A stretch of 64,000 bases of DNA from the NCBI GenBank assembly GCA_014898415.1, contig RCTD01000006.1, positions 868,001 through 932,000 of the forward strand. Direction: 5' to 3'. Under the pieces are notes generated by a model that saw only the letters and a program-made list of their open reading frames with translations, did no database searches and was not told where the DNA came from. This DNA is from Stromatinia cepivora. Taxonomy: Eukaryota > Ascomycota > Leotiomycetes > Helotiales > Sclerotiniaceae. The number at the start of each line of letters is the position of its first letter. Positions within the stretch are counted from its first letter, which is position 1. Shown here one piece after another: positions 48,031 to 60,300 of the stretch. The position numbers and the translations under genes are program-made.

Positions 48031-49266
48031 ATGAAGATTTCTACGTATTCAGTTTCTTTATTTCTGGGATATGGGGCGGCAACTGCTATGCCAAATCCAT
48101 CAGGAGCAGATTTGGCATCACGCGCAAGGAAGAATGGCTGGATTCCGCATTTCGAGAACTTGGTAGCGTTTGGAGATAGGTAAGACGGCAGTGATTTGCT
48201 CTGCAAATCTTCTCTAAATTGTAGGGCTATCATTTAAGAAGAATGCTAACATGAATTCAAACAATAGCTACACAGACGAGTCTCGACTGAGCTATTTCCA
48301 AAACCATAACGGTTCCGCACCACCACCAGGGACCCTTCTTCCCACAAGCAACTCAACCGCTGGTGGAGGCGTCACATGGGATAGATGGGTGTCCAATTAT
48401 AGTGGTGCTAAGCTTTATGATTATGCTGTCGCTGGAGCAGTCTGCTCTAACAAATTAGTCAATCGATACTTAGACAGCATCTATGCACCTTTCCCTGATG
48501 TTGTCTACGAAGTTGATGCTTTCGTCGCGGATGTCAAGTACATCAATTCATCCACAAATACCAACACTCTTTACACCAACCGCAAACCGAAAAATACGGT
48601 ATACTCAATGTGGATTGGTACCAACGATCTGGGAAGAAACGGCTTTATTACAGACTCTTCTATAAACGGCACAACAATTCCAGACTATGTCGATTGCATT
48701 TTTGATAGGTTTGACGAAATCTACCAAACCGGAGCTAGGTATTTTGTGTTGATGAATAACGCACCATTACAATTGACCCCATTGTATGGCATGCCAGATG
48801 CAGGAGGATTGAATGCTAGTCATTATTGGCCCAACAAAGTGAGTATCTCAACTCTTCTCGTACGGGGTCTCAACTTACACAAATCTAGCCAAGCAACATA
48901 TCAGAAATCAGCGGGAAAATGAAAGAATATACCCAACTAGCCAATAGCATATTTGACTACCGAGTACCATTCGAGATAGTAATCAGAAAACGGTATCCAG
49001 GAGCATCCATCGCCATCTTCAATACCAATTCCTTGCTTACCGACATTTACAATAATCCAACGCAGTATTTACCCGCACCAGCCGTTGTCAATGTATCATA
49101 TATTCTCTGCGCTATTTCTGGATCGCCTTGTCCCAGTAAATCAGGAAGCCTAGAAGGCTATATGTGGTACGACGAATTACACCCATCTCAAGGAACAGAT
49201 AAGGTTATCGCGAAAGAGTTCTTGAATGTTGTCAACGGAACTTCGAAATATGCTACATATTGGTAA
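48031..49266 (+). CDS. Secreted GDSL-type esterase (CE16 acetylesterase-like)
   Basis: Exons 48031-48179, 48268-48838 and 48889-49266 give 365 residues. Intron 1 (88 nt, branch ATGCTAAC) splits the serine codon of the GDSL block; intron 2 is 50 nt. Residues 1-19 (MKISTYSVSLFLGYGAATA) form a signal peptide. Block I is FGDSYTDE with catalytic Ser50. WIGTNDLG provides the block III Asn, and YDELHPSQ near the C-terminus carries the Asp335/His338 pair. There are many NxS/T sites and several cysteines, fitting an extracellular enzyme. The closest family in my judgement is fungal CE16, which removes acetyl groups from hemicellulose-derived oligosaccharides; other GDSL lipases are possible. The start was chosen because it alone supplies both the signal peptide and the intact GDS motif. 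Confidence 0.9.
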
Positions 49267-50299
49267 TTGATAGCTACCAATCTGTTGAAATCGATTAGTC
49301 ATAGTTAGCATTCATGATGAAACGAGCAAAGTAATGATTCTCGGGAACTGAAGATGCATGCTTGCTTGTGTTACCGTCACCGTCCTATAGTGTGACCTCA
49401 ATCCCTGCCGGGAAGGACTTGCATATTCCGTATCCGATGAAAGCGCCGCATGTCAATGAATGATATCCCGCCATAAGCCATGTATATATGAATCCATTTG
49501 GATTATAAGGCCAGTGGAAATTTTCTTTTGCTATATCTAGGTAGCTGGAGCACCTTGCTAGGCATGTCGATCCTACCACTAGGTAGATACAGATAAGAAA
49601 TGTACGGGATTTGATACCTTCCCATCATTTTGAGTTCATCAGAAAAACTTCCTTCCATCAACGGTCGAATGGAGCGACGACGATACCATAAGAATCGTCC
49701 TGAGTACTCATTTCCGTCAATCCGCATATAAAGATGGATCCTAAAGGATTTGAACCATTCCAATTCTTTCCATCAATCCTTCAGAATAAAAAATAGATAT
49801 CACCCCCGAATACTCTGTAGATAACTAGTGAACCTCATACCATGTCGTTGCATGAATAGTTTCCAGATATATACCTTGTCCGGACTGTTTTCTACCACTC
49901 GATGTTATTAACTTCGGTTAAAATCCTTGCCAAATTTGAGCTCGGTTCTTGTTTTACGATGCATCCGAAGGCGAACGCGCATTAACCCAGAAACGACCCG
50001 CATCGTAATACTGGAAAAGAATGAGGACAGAGAGAAAAAAAAACAGCTGAAGAGACCCGTCATCTACCTATCCCACATCCCATAGCCCACCCATTTCAAA
50101 TTACCCCAGGAAAAACTTCCGAAACGAGACCACCTTACGGGAATCAAAGACCCTTGGCATTGCCTTACGCACATTCCCGAACGAACGAAAAGTTGATCTC
50201 CTAGCATTTCCTAGCTAAATCATTGCCGTGCGGCGTATGTGCGACTTGAGATCATGATAGGCAGCCTATCATAGGCCCTTTTATTGACTTCCAAGAGCC
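49267..50299. other. Intergenic spacer between GDSL esterase and SS18-like gene
   Basis: No coding frame of note. AT-rich on the left, becoming CA/AC-rich with TACCTATCCCACATCCC-like blocks near 50,070, which probably marks the promoter/5' UTR of the next gene. Confidence 0.4.
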
Positions 50300-52136
50300 A
50301 TGTATGCACCAAATTTCTCTTTTGGACAGGGGAACAATACGCAATCTTTCAACCCTAATGGTGGTCATCCACAGGCTCCCCAAAATGTTCATCAACCAGG
50401 TCAACAACAGCCTCAGCACATGATGTATAATACTCAACAATACGGAGCCGGAGGTCATCAATCGCCTTACGGCACATCTGGCCCCGGCATGGCTGTTAAT
50501 GCCGGTGGAATGGGAATGATGCAGAATAGCGGTTTGGCGCATATGGCTGGTGGAAATGGTAAGTTGCACATCCCAATAACTTTTTGTAGCCTGCTAGAAT
50601 ATTATATTGCTGCTGCATATCTTGTGCACACTTCAATGTTCGGATGGAAGACTAGACAATGCCTGTACGTCAGACTATGAAAGGCATGCGAGGTATTTGA
50701 ATATACATATAGCTATTCACGTTAAGCAGAGAGGCACATAGGCGGCAACTTGTGACTGTTCACAATAGCAATCAAGCAAGGCAAAATGACTGACCGATTA
50801 TATGCAAGCAGTTCCTTCATATCAAACACCATATACAAGTTCTCCTTACGGCAACAATATTGCTACTTCCTCTTCCATATCACACCCTACAAACTTTATG
50901 CCGACCACATCAAATGCGCCCCCACAATATACAATGAACCCTTCCACAATGATAGCACAACAACAGCATCAAATACAGCGTATGCAGCCACCTTCATCTT
51001 CTACACCGACGCCGACGTCGGCGACTTCTCGCGTCTCCCCCTATGGAAATTTTCCTCAGAGCACACCACCAAGTGCATCTACCGCAAAATTCGCCGTACC
51101 ACCTAATCCTAATCAGCAACATCATCAAACGGCTAATAATAGTCAACAAGGAGGAATGAGCTTGACACCGCAGACCCCAAGCTTTCCACCAGGGTCGCGG
51201 AATCCAGAAAACGCGGGAACCGCCATGGGTACACCATTAAGTCCCGGCTCGGAGGTTCGAGAGAAAGAGAGGGTTACCGTACTACTAGATATTAATAAAG
51301 AGATGTTGAAAGAAGTCATGCAGATTATAGCTCTTCAAACTGAATTGAAGAGTAACAAAACGGAAGACCCTGCTGAAAAGGCAAAGCTTGAGACGGAGCA
51401 TAAAGTTCTGGCGAGCGAATATATTCAGTCTGTTCCCTATACATGTTGAGACTATAGCATTTACTAATAAGCTTGAAGATGTATGCGACGACTACAGTCC
51501 AATTTAGCTTACCTTGCCGCGATCGCCGATCGTTCTCATAAACCCGCAGCTCAGGTCCCCTCGCATCCCGCAGTCATGTTCGCACCACCTCTCACACCTA
51601 AACCCGCACATACCGACCCTACATCTGCGATCACGAACAGCGATGACCCAGCGTCGAAAGCCGAAGAAAAGCATGAAGATCGGGGTGAGATATTGAAAGA
51701 GTTATACAAACGTCTCCAGGCCCTATATCCAGGCGTAGATCCAAAGAAAGACACACCTGCTCAACCAGCAAATGCAGCAGCTAGAGCACAGGCACAGGCA
51801 CAGCAACACGCGCAACAGATGCAAGCACAAGGGCAGAAACAAGGTGATATGGGCCAGAGTGTACAAAATATGGCAGGAGGACAAAATGGGATGGGGCAAG
51901 GTCAAGTGCAGGGACAAATGGTCCAAGGCGGTATGGGTATTATGGGTGGCATGGGCCAAATGCAACAGCATCAACAGCAAGGTCAACAAAATATGGGAAT
52001 GGCAGGTCTCAATCAGAATCAATTACAACAGCAGCAACAGCATCAGCAGAAGATGCAAAACGAAATGATGCGACAAAGGATGATGCAGGAAGCACAGAAG
52101 AGCCAGATGATGAATATGGGACAAATGCCAAGATAA
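50300..52136 (+). CDS. SS18/SSXT-domain protein, Gln-rich (putative chromatin-remodelling co-factor)
   Basis: Exons 50300-50558, 50809-51427 and 51479-52136 give 511 residues. Intron 1 is 250 nt and ends in a NAGNAG acceptor (AAGCAG), so the third base group may be used too, giving 510 residues. Intron 2 (51 nt) has a GTCTGT donor and a TACTAAT branch site. Residues about 240-312 fit the SNH domain of the SS18/GIF family: VTVLLDINKEMLKEVMQII, a charged insert, then YIQCMRRLQSNLAYLAAIADRSH, comparable to the animal LVYLATIAD block. N- and C-terminal regions are Gln/Asn/Met/Gly-rich, like the QPGY part of SS18. In animals and plants such proteins join SWI/SNF remodelers or growth-regulating factors. 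Fungal members have been named glutamine-repeat proteins; the exact complex here is an inference. Confidence 0.85.
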
Positions 52137-54796
52137 TTCTTTGCATTATTGTGGCTGGTGAGAATCAAAAACATGTGATAATGGAAGAGGATGGGAATCG
52201 ATGCGGCACTGGTGGGTGTTGGGTATCAAAACTTGATGGTTCGCCGAGGGATTGGCTATATTGGATGAAACAGGCTCGGGCGTCCGTATGTTTATGCTGT
52301 ATGATATCTGGCGTTGGACGAGGAAGTTCTTTTTCGATATGCCTAGCTGTGCATAGGATATTGTATATGTGGAAAGGAATGGTTATGGTTATGGTTATGG
52401 TTGATTGAACTGCAAATATACCTAGATTTGAAGCTCATGGACTTTTGCTACATTTTAGTGCTTCCAAGTTATTTGTCGTAAAGTGGAAAGCAAGTCTTAC
52501 AATTCTAACATGGATTTATAGGATTGGCAAAAAATACAGTTCGTGTCAATTTATATCTAGATACCTAGGTATGATGGAAAGAGCTTCAGGAAGCGATACC
52601 GAGCAACGAGCTTCAATACCAGCTACAAGAGTTCAGTCAACACCAGCTACAAGAGTTCTGTCAATCCTAGCTACAAGAGTTCTGTACATCCGATCTAGGT
52701 AAAGAAGCGGGTGATAAACCCTCGAAACCCTTATCGGTTTTCCCCATTCTGGTGTCGATCTGGAACGAATGGAGTTTTCAACACCAAGAGCTTACAAGGG
52801 ATACATATATATACGCATTTGGGATTCGCAGATGTAAATGAATTAGATGGGAATACTTTATGTTTACATATGGGCGCTTCTTTGATAAGATGGTTGATAG
52901 TTGATAGTTGGTTATGGATGTCTACCACAGGATTCACGGTAGATGGGCTTCATGATAGGATAGTATGTGTGGATGAAATTGATGAGATGGATGAAGCGAG
53001 GAATGGGGTTGCTTGGTTAGGTAGAAAGATGAGGAGGTTGATCTAGGAAGGGGAGAGAATGAGAGAACTCAGGTCTTTTGTCTCTTGTATGTATGCATGT
53101 AAAGAATCCTGTGCGAGGTGAAAGTAAGAAGTGCTAGCAATCAGAACCCTCATTATCTTGTAGGATCAATAAATAACCTCAGTTCTATAAGACCTCTTTT
53201 ATCATTGGATTCGCGAAAAATGAATGCCTGGAGCTGTGTTGTTGAATGTGGATAATCTCACGTCACGATTGCAGATTGAAGGATGAGTGTGCAGGAAGGC
53301 TAGATAGTAGATAGTACAGTAACACAGATACCAATAATTATTTTGCCGTGTGTAACTTCAAATATGAATAATATTGTGATGATCTTTTACTATAATGGAG
53401 AGTAGTTAAGGCTGAGTTACAAGATTCGATGAAGGAGAAAAACTCGGGAAGCGAAAAGAAAGATTGGGCGGTTACCGGTATATGTATGAGTAAGGAAAAA
53501 GGAGAGAAGTCGTAATTATCCAAGACAAGACAATTCGATTCTCTCTTCATCTGGACATAAATTGCATCACATCACATCGCATGTTACACTTAGTCATGGG
53601 ATTTTAATCCCTTTTTAATCATCAAAATATACGAGGAGATCGGTGCTGTATCAATGCATATTTTGAGTTTTTGAGGAGACGGTATTTCCGTGTCGTGTTA
53701 TTATATTTGTTATTATAGTTATTGATTCTAGTGCTTGCGCCCGTGGAAATTGCTTATTTGGGTGCAATATCGGTACCCGCATGTCTTTTTCGGCGAAAGC
53801 TTCAAACGCGTTCGTGATTTGCTTTTGTTGGTATTATATTAGGTATACGGAGCATGTAGGTAGTTTATGTTGAAGAAAGTTTTGAAGCAGATGAAGAAGG
53901 AGGGACCTTTCCAAACTGTGGGGTTTTCGTCGTCTCATGTAAAGTTATGTTTCTCTTGCTTCCGTCCAGATTCTAGAAGATGTTTACATGTTTCAGACGT
54001 GGCATTTTCTGTCTCATTTTTCATACCCATAGGTTTGTTTGTCTTCGTTCTTGGAAGCGCCCTGAAGCGAACACGTTACTATGTACTCTGTACAGTTTCC
54101 TCAAATAGCATGGAAGAGACAGGGATACATATCGACGTCTAGATCCTTCGAGGATGTAAGTGGATCAATTTATTGTAATGCTGTAATGTCCACTCATCCT
54201 TGTACCACTGTTTTCATCATCTCGGAATGGAATTAGCTTTGTTGGTTTTGATGTTCCCTCTGCCATTTGCAACTAGTCTTCGAATGATCTTGTGGGTCAA
54301 CCTAAGCGCAAGGAAGAATTTAAGTAAGTTCTACGAACCTTATGGTTTGTTGATATTCATACTTTTGTGGGATAATTTCCGACCTCCAAACCTAATATAG
54401 CATGAGGTGTGTGTCTAGGCGCGTTTCACGGCTAGTTTCCGATGTCCTGGAGATGCGGACCATACTGATGGTAATCCTTAATCCTACCCCAACCAGTCTC
54501 TTAAGTAATCCAATTATTGACAGACATTCAAGATAATGTTTGCATTAGACCCGGACGGGCTGCGCCTCTGTTGACTTATTCAAACTCTCATTTTTGTGGA
54601 TACTATGCAATAATAGGTTGGTTGTCCATCATCCGAGTTTTAGAGCTTATTCTATTCCCATCTCTCCCATGTCATACCTTGACTGGGCCTAGACATGTTG
54701 AATTTAGATCTATGGATACCCAACGTATGATATGCTTCTGGTTCTTTTTGCGACGTTGATGTTTCTTTTTTGTACTACGAGTAATGTAGATGCATA
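52137..54796. other. Intergenic spacer with small repeats
   Basis: Contains a GGTTAT microsatellite near 52,380, the 24-bp repeat at 52617-52688, and short frames (52711-53046, 53867-54142, 54517-54759) without domains. The first of these starts at GTG, not ATG. No gene is called. Confidence 0.45.
52617..52688. repeat. 24-bp tandem repeat, 3 copies
   Basis: CACCAGCTACAAGAGTTCTG-type units start at 52617, 52641 and 52665 with few differences. The sequence is outside any gene. Confidence 0.9.
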
Positions 54797-56901
54797 ATGA
54801 TTTTCTCATATTGTTTAATAGTTCTTTTGTTTTCGACTTTTGTTAATACTCAGTCTCTTTCTGACGAGATCAATTCCCTACCCTCATGTTCTGACAGTTG
54901 TCTGGACATAGCTACAGGCTCGCTTGGATGTAGTGTTGGAGATTTTAGTTGTTTATGTGCAGATGCAAGCGGAAGCCCAACGCAGGGTTCGACAGTATCG
55001 AGTGCGACCAGCTGTATTCAAAGTTCATGTAGTCTGCTTGATGCTAGCAGTGAGTTGTACTTGTGCCGTCCAGATTCCAAGTTTAATTATTTATAGCTAC
55101 TTTGAAGGTTATTGGCCAGATTTGTGTCCTCATAAATGACCCCACATCTTCCATTTCCACATCCTCGTTAACAACATCAAGCGCTTCGAGCTCTTCCACG
55201 ACGTTATCAAAGAGTAGTAAAACTTCGAGTAGTACAATATTATCTTCTTCAATGGCCTCTACTTCAGTGACCGCGACACCTACGTCGATATCAGTAGCAA
55301 GTGCACCAACTAGCACCTCGGCATCTTCACATCACTCTTCTGGTAAGGGTTTGAGCAATGTAGTGAAAGGTATGATCATCTTGGCCGTCGTGGCCACCTT
55401 ATTAATACTTGCTGCCGTCGCAAGCCTGTTATGGAAACGAAGAGCGAATCGAAAAAGTTCTTCAACAATGGGCAGGTTCCAGAACCTCGACGAAGAAGAT
55501 GGTATGGCGAAGAAGCCAGTGGAGCTTCAAGGAAATGATACGCAAATTTTCAAGTGGGGGGGAATTGGTGTTCGGAAATCAGTTAGGGTCCATACTCAGA
55601 GAATCACTTCATACATATCACCGATATCTCCCAAACACAGAAGTCGTGATGAATCCTGGGGAGAAGCACGAGGTCATCTTTCTACGATAGATGAAAACTT
55701 ACGAGGAGTGGGACACAGTCCCGAGCCGGTTGGTAGGATCGATACTAGTCCAGTACGATGGCCGTCGACATCCACTGCCAACTCACCCACAACCCCAGAG
55801 ATGACCGAACCTAGGGGTGCCCTTTTCCCTCCCCATCACTATCGCATCAACTCATCACGAGAATCCTTACCGCCCTCGCTACCGGCACTTGATTTGCCCT
55901 CTATAACCCTTTCATCGACATCTAGACCTAACACTCCACACCAACCTCCACCTAAATCTCCGCCTCCACGAGAAGTACGCGTGAAAACCATCGCCCGACT
56001 CGACGGACCTTTCTCAGATTTTCCACACCAAATGCCTCCCTCTCCACGAACCGTCGGTATTCCCTACGGCGCCCTCGCACGCTCCCTCTCAGTCAGCGAA
56101 AACTATTCTTACCCGCGCGCCTTTCCAACACCATCCCGCCACTCCATCGCCTCCATCCCCAACACACCCCACACACCCACCACCACCGACTTCACGTCCC
56201 CTATGTCCCCACCCCTCCCATCCCCCTCAGCACAATCATTCCACACCTTCGGCGCCCGCAGCTCCACCCACTCCCAAGCCTCCGTCTCCACCTTCCAAAC
56301 CTTCCCTACTTCACCGGAAGACATAACAGACATACCGCCTCTACCCGCCATACCCACCATCTACCCCATGTCAACATACACAATCACCAGCCACGCATCC
56401 CAACGCCGAGCCAGCGCATCCGAATCGCCACACGGTCAAAACAGGCGATGTTACCACAACAAACAAACATCCCTCTCCAAGATAAAACCCAAAATGATTT
56501 ACATATCCACCACGCCGGGAATATCCATCATGCCCTCCGACTCCATATTCGGCACCCCAAAACCCATTCTCAGAGATACAGCATCCAACAATCCTTTTCT
56601 CACCAACACCAACACCCACACCGATAACGAAAAAGAATCCACGAAACCGTCTGTCGCAATATCAATCAAACCGATAATCGACCGTTTCGATACAATTAGT
56701 TCCTGCGGCTCCCAAAGCCGCAGCGGGAAACCGAAATTGAAACCGGGAACCGAAGAGATGTTTCAAGAGGGGACTGAGAAACAACGGTTTCGGGAACGAC
56801 AGGAGGAGGAGAGGTTGAGGAGGAAGGAGAGATTGGTGCATGGACAGGGAAGTGGCGATTTGGGGGAGAGGGTTACGAGTTGGTATGATGCTACTGGGTA
56901 A
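54797..56901 (+). CDS. CFEM-domain single-pass membrane protein with long cytoplasmic tail
   Basis: Exons 54797-55049 and 55097-56901 (intron 47 nt) give 685 residues. Residues 1-19 are a signal peptide (MIFSYCLIVLLFSTFVNTQ). Residues about 30-95 hold eight cysteines in CFEM order, including the characteristic GDFSCLC; the intron lies inside the domain, and the chosen acceptor gives CSLLDASTTLKVIGQIC with the eighth cysteine. A Ser/Thr-rich stalk (about 100-170, likely O-glycosylated) leads to one transmembrane helix at about 177-196 (MIILAVVATLLILAAVASLL) followed by basic WKRRANRK. The remaining ~490 residues are Pro/Ser/Thr-rich and disordered, with a charged Glu/Arg-rich C-terminal helix. 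CFEM domains are fungal-specific and can bind haem or act at the cell surface. This layout resembles surface sensors more than GPI-anchored haem-relay proteins; that is an inference. Confidence 0.9.
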
Positions 56902-57388
56902 ATTTGGAGCTTTGAACTTTTAACCTTTAACCTTCAGTCTTCAAGCTTCAAGCTTCAAGCTTCAAGCTTCAAGCCTCGAGCTTCGAGCTTTTGGCCCGTG
57001 ACATGTCAGATTGGGGATGGATGATGAAAAGTTTTGAGTTTGCTTTGGCGTTAGAGGAGTCTATGGTTGTTCGATGAAGGAGGGAGGGGGATGGTTTGCC
57101 TTGTCTCTTGTTGTTAGCGAGTTGCATATATTAAGGGAAGTGGAAAGTAAGCGGAAGTATCATGACGGAATCGGAGTTGAGCGTTTGCGAGGGTGCAGCG
57201 CTGGGTTTTAATTTCTTTAATTGTTAGTTGGAAAAGGATGATGTATGTACAGAATTGTGTTCATATGGAAGGATAAATGATATATAGTCATTTGAAATGA
57301 TAGAAAAAGATGTGTATGAATTAAAAGATCTATATACCGGTACCCACCCGAATCATCTATAAACAAAGCCTAAACTCCTCGTGAACAT
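56902..57388. other. Convergent 3' region between CFEM and BRE4-like genes
   Basis: 487 bp between two converging stop codons. Contains the heptamer repeat below and AT-rich sequence; polyadenylation of both genes is expected here. Confidence 0.45.
56939..56990. repeat. 7-bp tandem repeat (CTTCAAG)n
   Basis: Five perfect CTTCAAG units followed by two variants (CCTCGAG, CTTCGAG). Each junction forms AAGCTT, so the array is nearly self-complementary and could fold into hairpins. Confidence 0.9.
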
Positions 57389-60300
57389 TTATTTTCCTAA
57401 TCCCTTTCCTTTCCCAACATTACCAGTACCCATATCCTCTTTACTCCTCCTCTCTCCCATACCCTTCATTTCACTCATCCTTCTCGTGCGAACCCTTTGC
57501 AAAACCCTTGGCAATTCCTCTTCCATGTCTTTCTTCTCTTTCTCTACCTCCGATTTCTCCGTAGTTGCAGCCTTCACCCCCGTACCAGGTCTCGCAGTAC
57601 CAGGTCTTGCGGTACCAGGTCTTGCGGTATCAGGCCGTGTGTTAGTGGCATTCCCAGCACTTGGTCCAAAGATTTTCTCTCTCGTACTACTAAACGTTGG
57701 CCTTCTCTTTCTACCCGGTGTCATCTGCGGTTCTTTTTCCTCCACAGCTCCATCAGCTGGCAGCATCCCCGACTCTACTGTATCGGGTCTTTGGATCTTA
57801 TCTACCCACTCCCTATAAGTACCTCTTGTCAATAATCCGCTTCTAAACTCATTTGCTCCCACCAATAGCTTGACAAGATCGATGAGTTCTTCAAGGTATT
57901 CAATAACTTCAATTTGACCAGCGGAGGCTGCATTCCAAGATAGGAACTTTTGGCGGACAAATCGTTTAACCATCGAGACTTCAATTTCTGACCGCTCGTG
58001 GGAAGACTCCTTGAGGTTGCCTGAAGAGGAAAGAACGACTTCTCGGACACGATTAACCATGCGAAGGTGGGCGAGGCGAGCGGAGGGCAAGAATTGAGGA
58101 AGAGGAAGTTTCGTAGTGAGAGCTTCGTGAGTCGCGAAAAGAATCAGCGTAATAGATCCGGCAACGTTACGCCGATAGTGGTAAACTTGCGCATTGAGTT
58201 CTTCGAGAACACCAGATCCATATTCGTGACGTAAGACAAGCATATTCTCCATACGATCTACAATAGCATGTAATACGTAAAGAATCTCTCCGTAGATAAG
58301 AGCATGAGGTGCAAAGGAACCTTTGAGACGTGGCTCATTGGCGCAGAATGGAAGGAATGCTTCTGCAGCTGCTAGTGCGGCCTCGGCCTTCCCTTTGGCG
58401 ACAGAAAATCGTGATATGACAGCTGGAGAATGTACATTGACGTTGTTGATTTCCGTTTCAATACCATAGGCTAGACAGGCTTCCATTTCTGTGATTTGGC
58501 GTATGGAGCAGGCAAGGGACTCCACAAGACGATCGCGGGCTTTGACCGGGAAGAGCGCAACTTCCACGATAAGGGCCACAACTCCACCAATGAAGAAGGC
58601 AACCAGCCGTTTCAGAAAGTTCTCGGTAGCTGAACCAGGAACAACGTGATCTACAGTAGCAAGAACTACTATCGACATTGAGATTATGGTGACCATACCC
58701 GCCTTAATATATTGAGATCCGAGCTGAATGTAGGTGGATGGAATGATGCCAATAACTATAAGCAATACAGTGACTACTTTGTTGCCCTGGCCAGCTTGGT
58801 ATGCTGCATAGCCCCACACACATCCAATGGTTGTGCCAACACCTCGTAACATGAAAGTCGTAACAGAGGTTCCAATAGCAACTTCTGTGATGAGCACCAA
58901 CTGCAAGGCAGCCCAAAGACCTCTGTTCAAGGAATACCAAGTATTCCACTGAACAAGAAAAGCCGGCCAAGTTACAATAAAGACGGCAACAGTTAATTTG
59001 ATGGCGTATGAGATGTCATCACTACCAACTAAGTATTCGATAACGTCAGCTAACCTATTTCGGAATCGAAACATAAGCGTGCCTTTCTTCTTTCGCTCTA
59101 CAGTTTCATCTGCAACTTTAGGTGATTGTACTGGGGTTTCCTTTTTGGGTGTTGCTGACTCCACGTCCTTTTTGGCTAGTAGTGTTTCTCCACGATCAAT
59201 GCTTACCGCATCGTCGGCAGCATCTTCCTTATTTTTACCTGTTCTTGCATCCTTTCGTGCACTGTCGGGTAAGGCTAACATATCCGCTTCACCACCAGAT
59301 TGAAGCCATTTCCTCCAATTAATTTGAGGAAGATATATTCTTTTTCGACCATGTCGTTCCTGTCGTCTTTCGACTAGAATCCGAGAATGTCTAAGCATTC
59401 CAAGTGTATGCAAAGCCGCTTGCCGAAGATTCAACAAGAATGAGGAAATCAAAAACGTCTCCATACGAGGCATGATATCAACTTGAGGCCCGCCCAGATC
59501 GTGTAGCGCTGCAGCACCTTCCAATGCCGCTGCTGAAGTTCTATCAAAATCGGCAATCGCGTCAATTAAAATATCGACACGAATGTCAATCTCCTCAAGT
59601 CGAATCCCGGCGGGTGCTCGAATTCCTGACGGTAGTTTAGGGACATCGTAGCAATAAGCGAGGGAGGACGAAACAACGTCAACACTTCTGTCAATATTTT
59701 CTTGGAGATTGGACAATGGCTTTGCGATACGATGCACAAGATACTTCAACAAATCAATATCACCATACTCGATTTCTTTCCTCGGCTTGATTAACTCCAA
59801 ATTCTCCATTTCCTTCTCAATCAACGACTTGACCTTTTTTCTGTCCTTTCTTCTCTTTTTCTTTTGCTTGCGCCTTTCCTTTCTAGAAGGTTTCTTCTCA
59901 TCTGAACTTATTTCATCATATGTATCCATGTCTGTCGTTGGTCGTGATGAATCCTCCGCTTCTGAACTTTCGACACCACCATTTTCGGCCACCGATTTGA
60001 GCTGTGCTTCATCTTTGTTTTCAGACTCATTCTTGTCATTCTCGTCACCCATTAGTGCATATTTGCTTTCACAAGCCCCTATCAAAGCAATGGCATTGGC
60101 CACAAGTTTCTTCATCTCAATGTCACTGATAGGTTTCACATCTCTTGGTGGAAGAACTGCCCACGCAAGTTCAAAATTGCATTCTTGTTGCGCTGCCTTA
60201 CATCCTGCCAATTTTGCACGCAGTTTGGCCTTTTTGTCTGTTAAAGATTTTAACTTTACTTGTTGCGGGCCTTTCTCGATGTTAGTTGGAAGTGGCGTAG

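Noticed and set aside
47853..48233. 126-codon - strand frame across the first exon of the GDSL esterase
   Set aside because: It is the shadow of an exon that carries a signal peptide and the catalytic motif on the + strand.
52711..53046. 111-codon frame downstream of the SS18-like gene
   Set aside because: Starts at GTG, has no domain, and lies where 3' UTR or spacer is expected.
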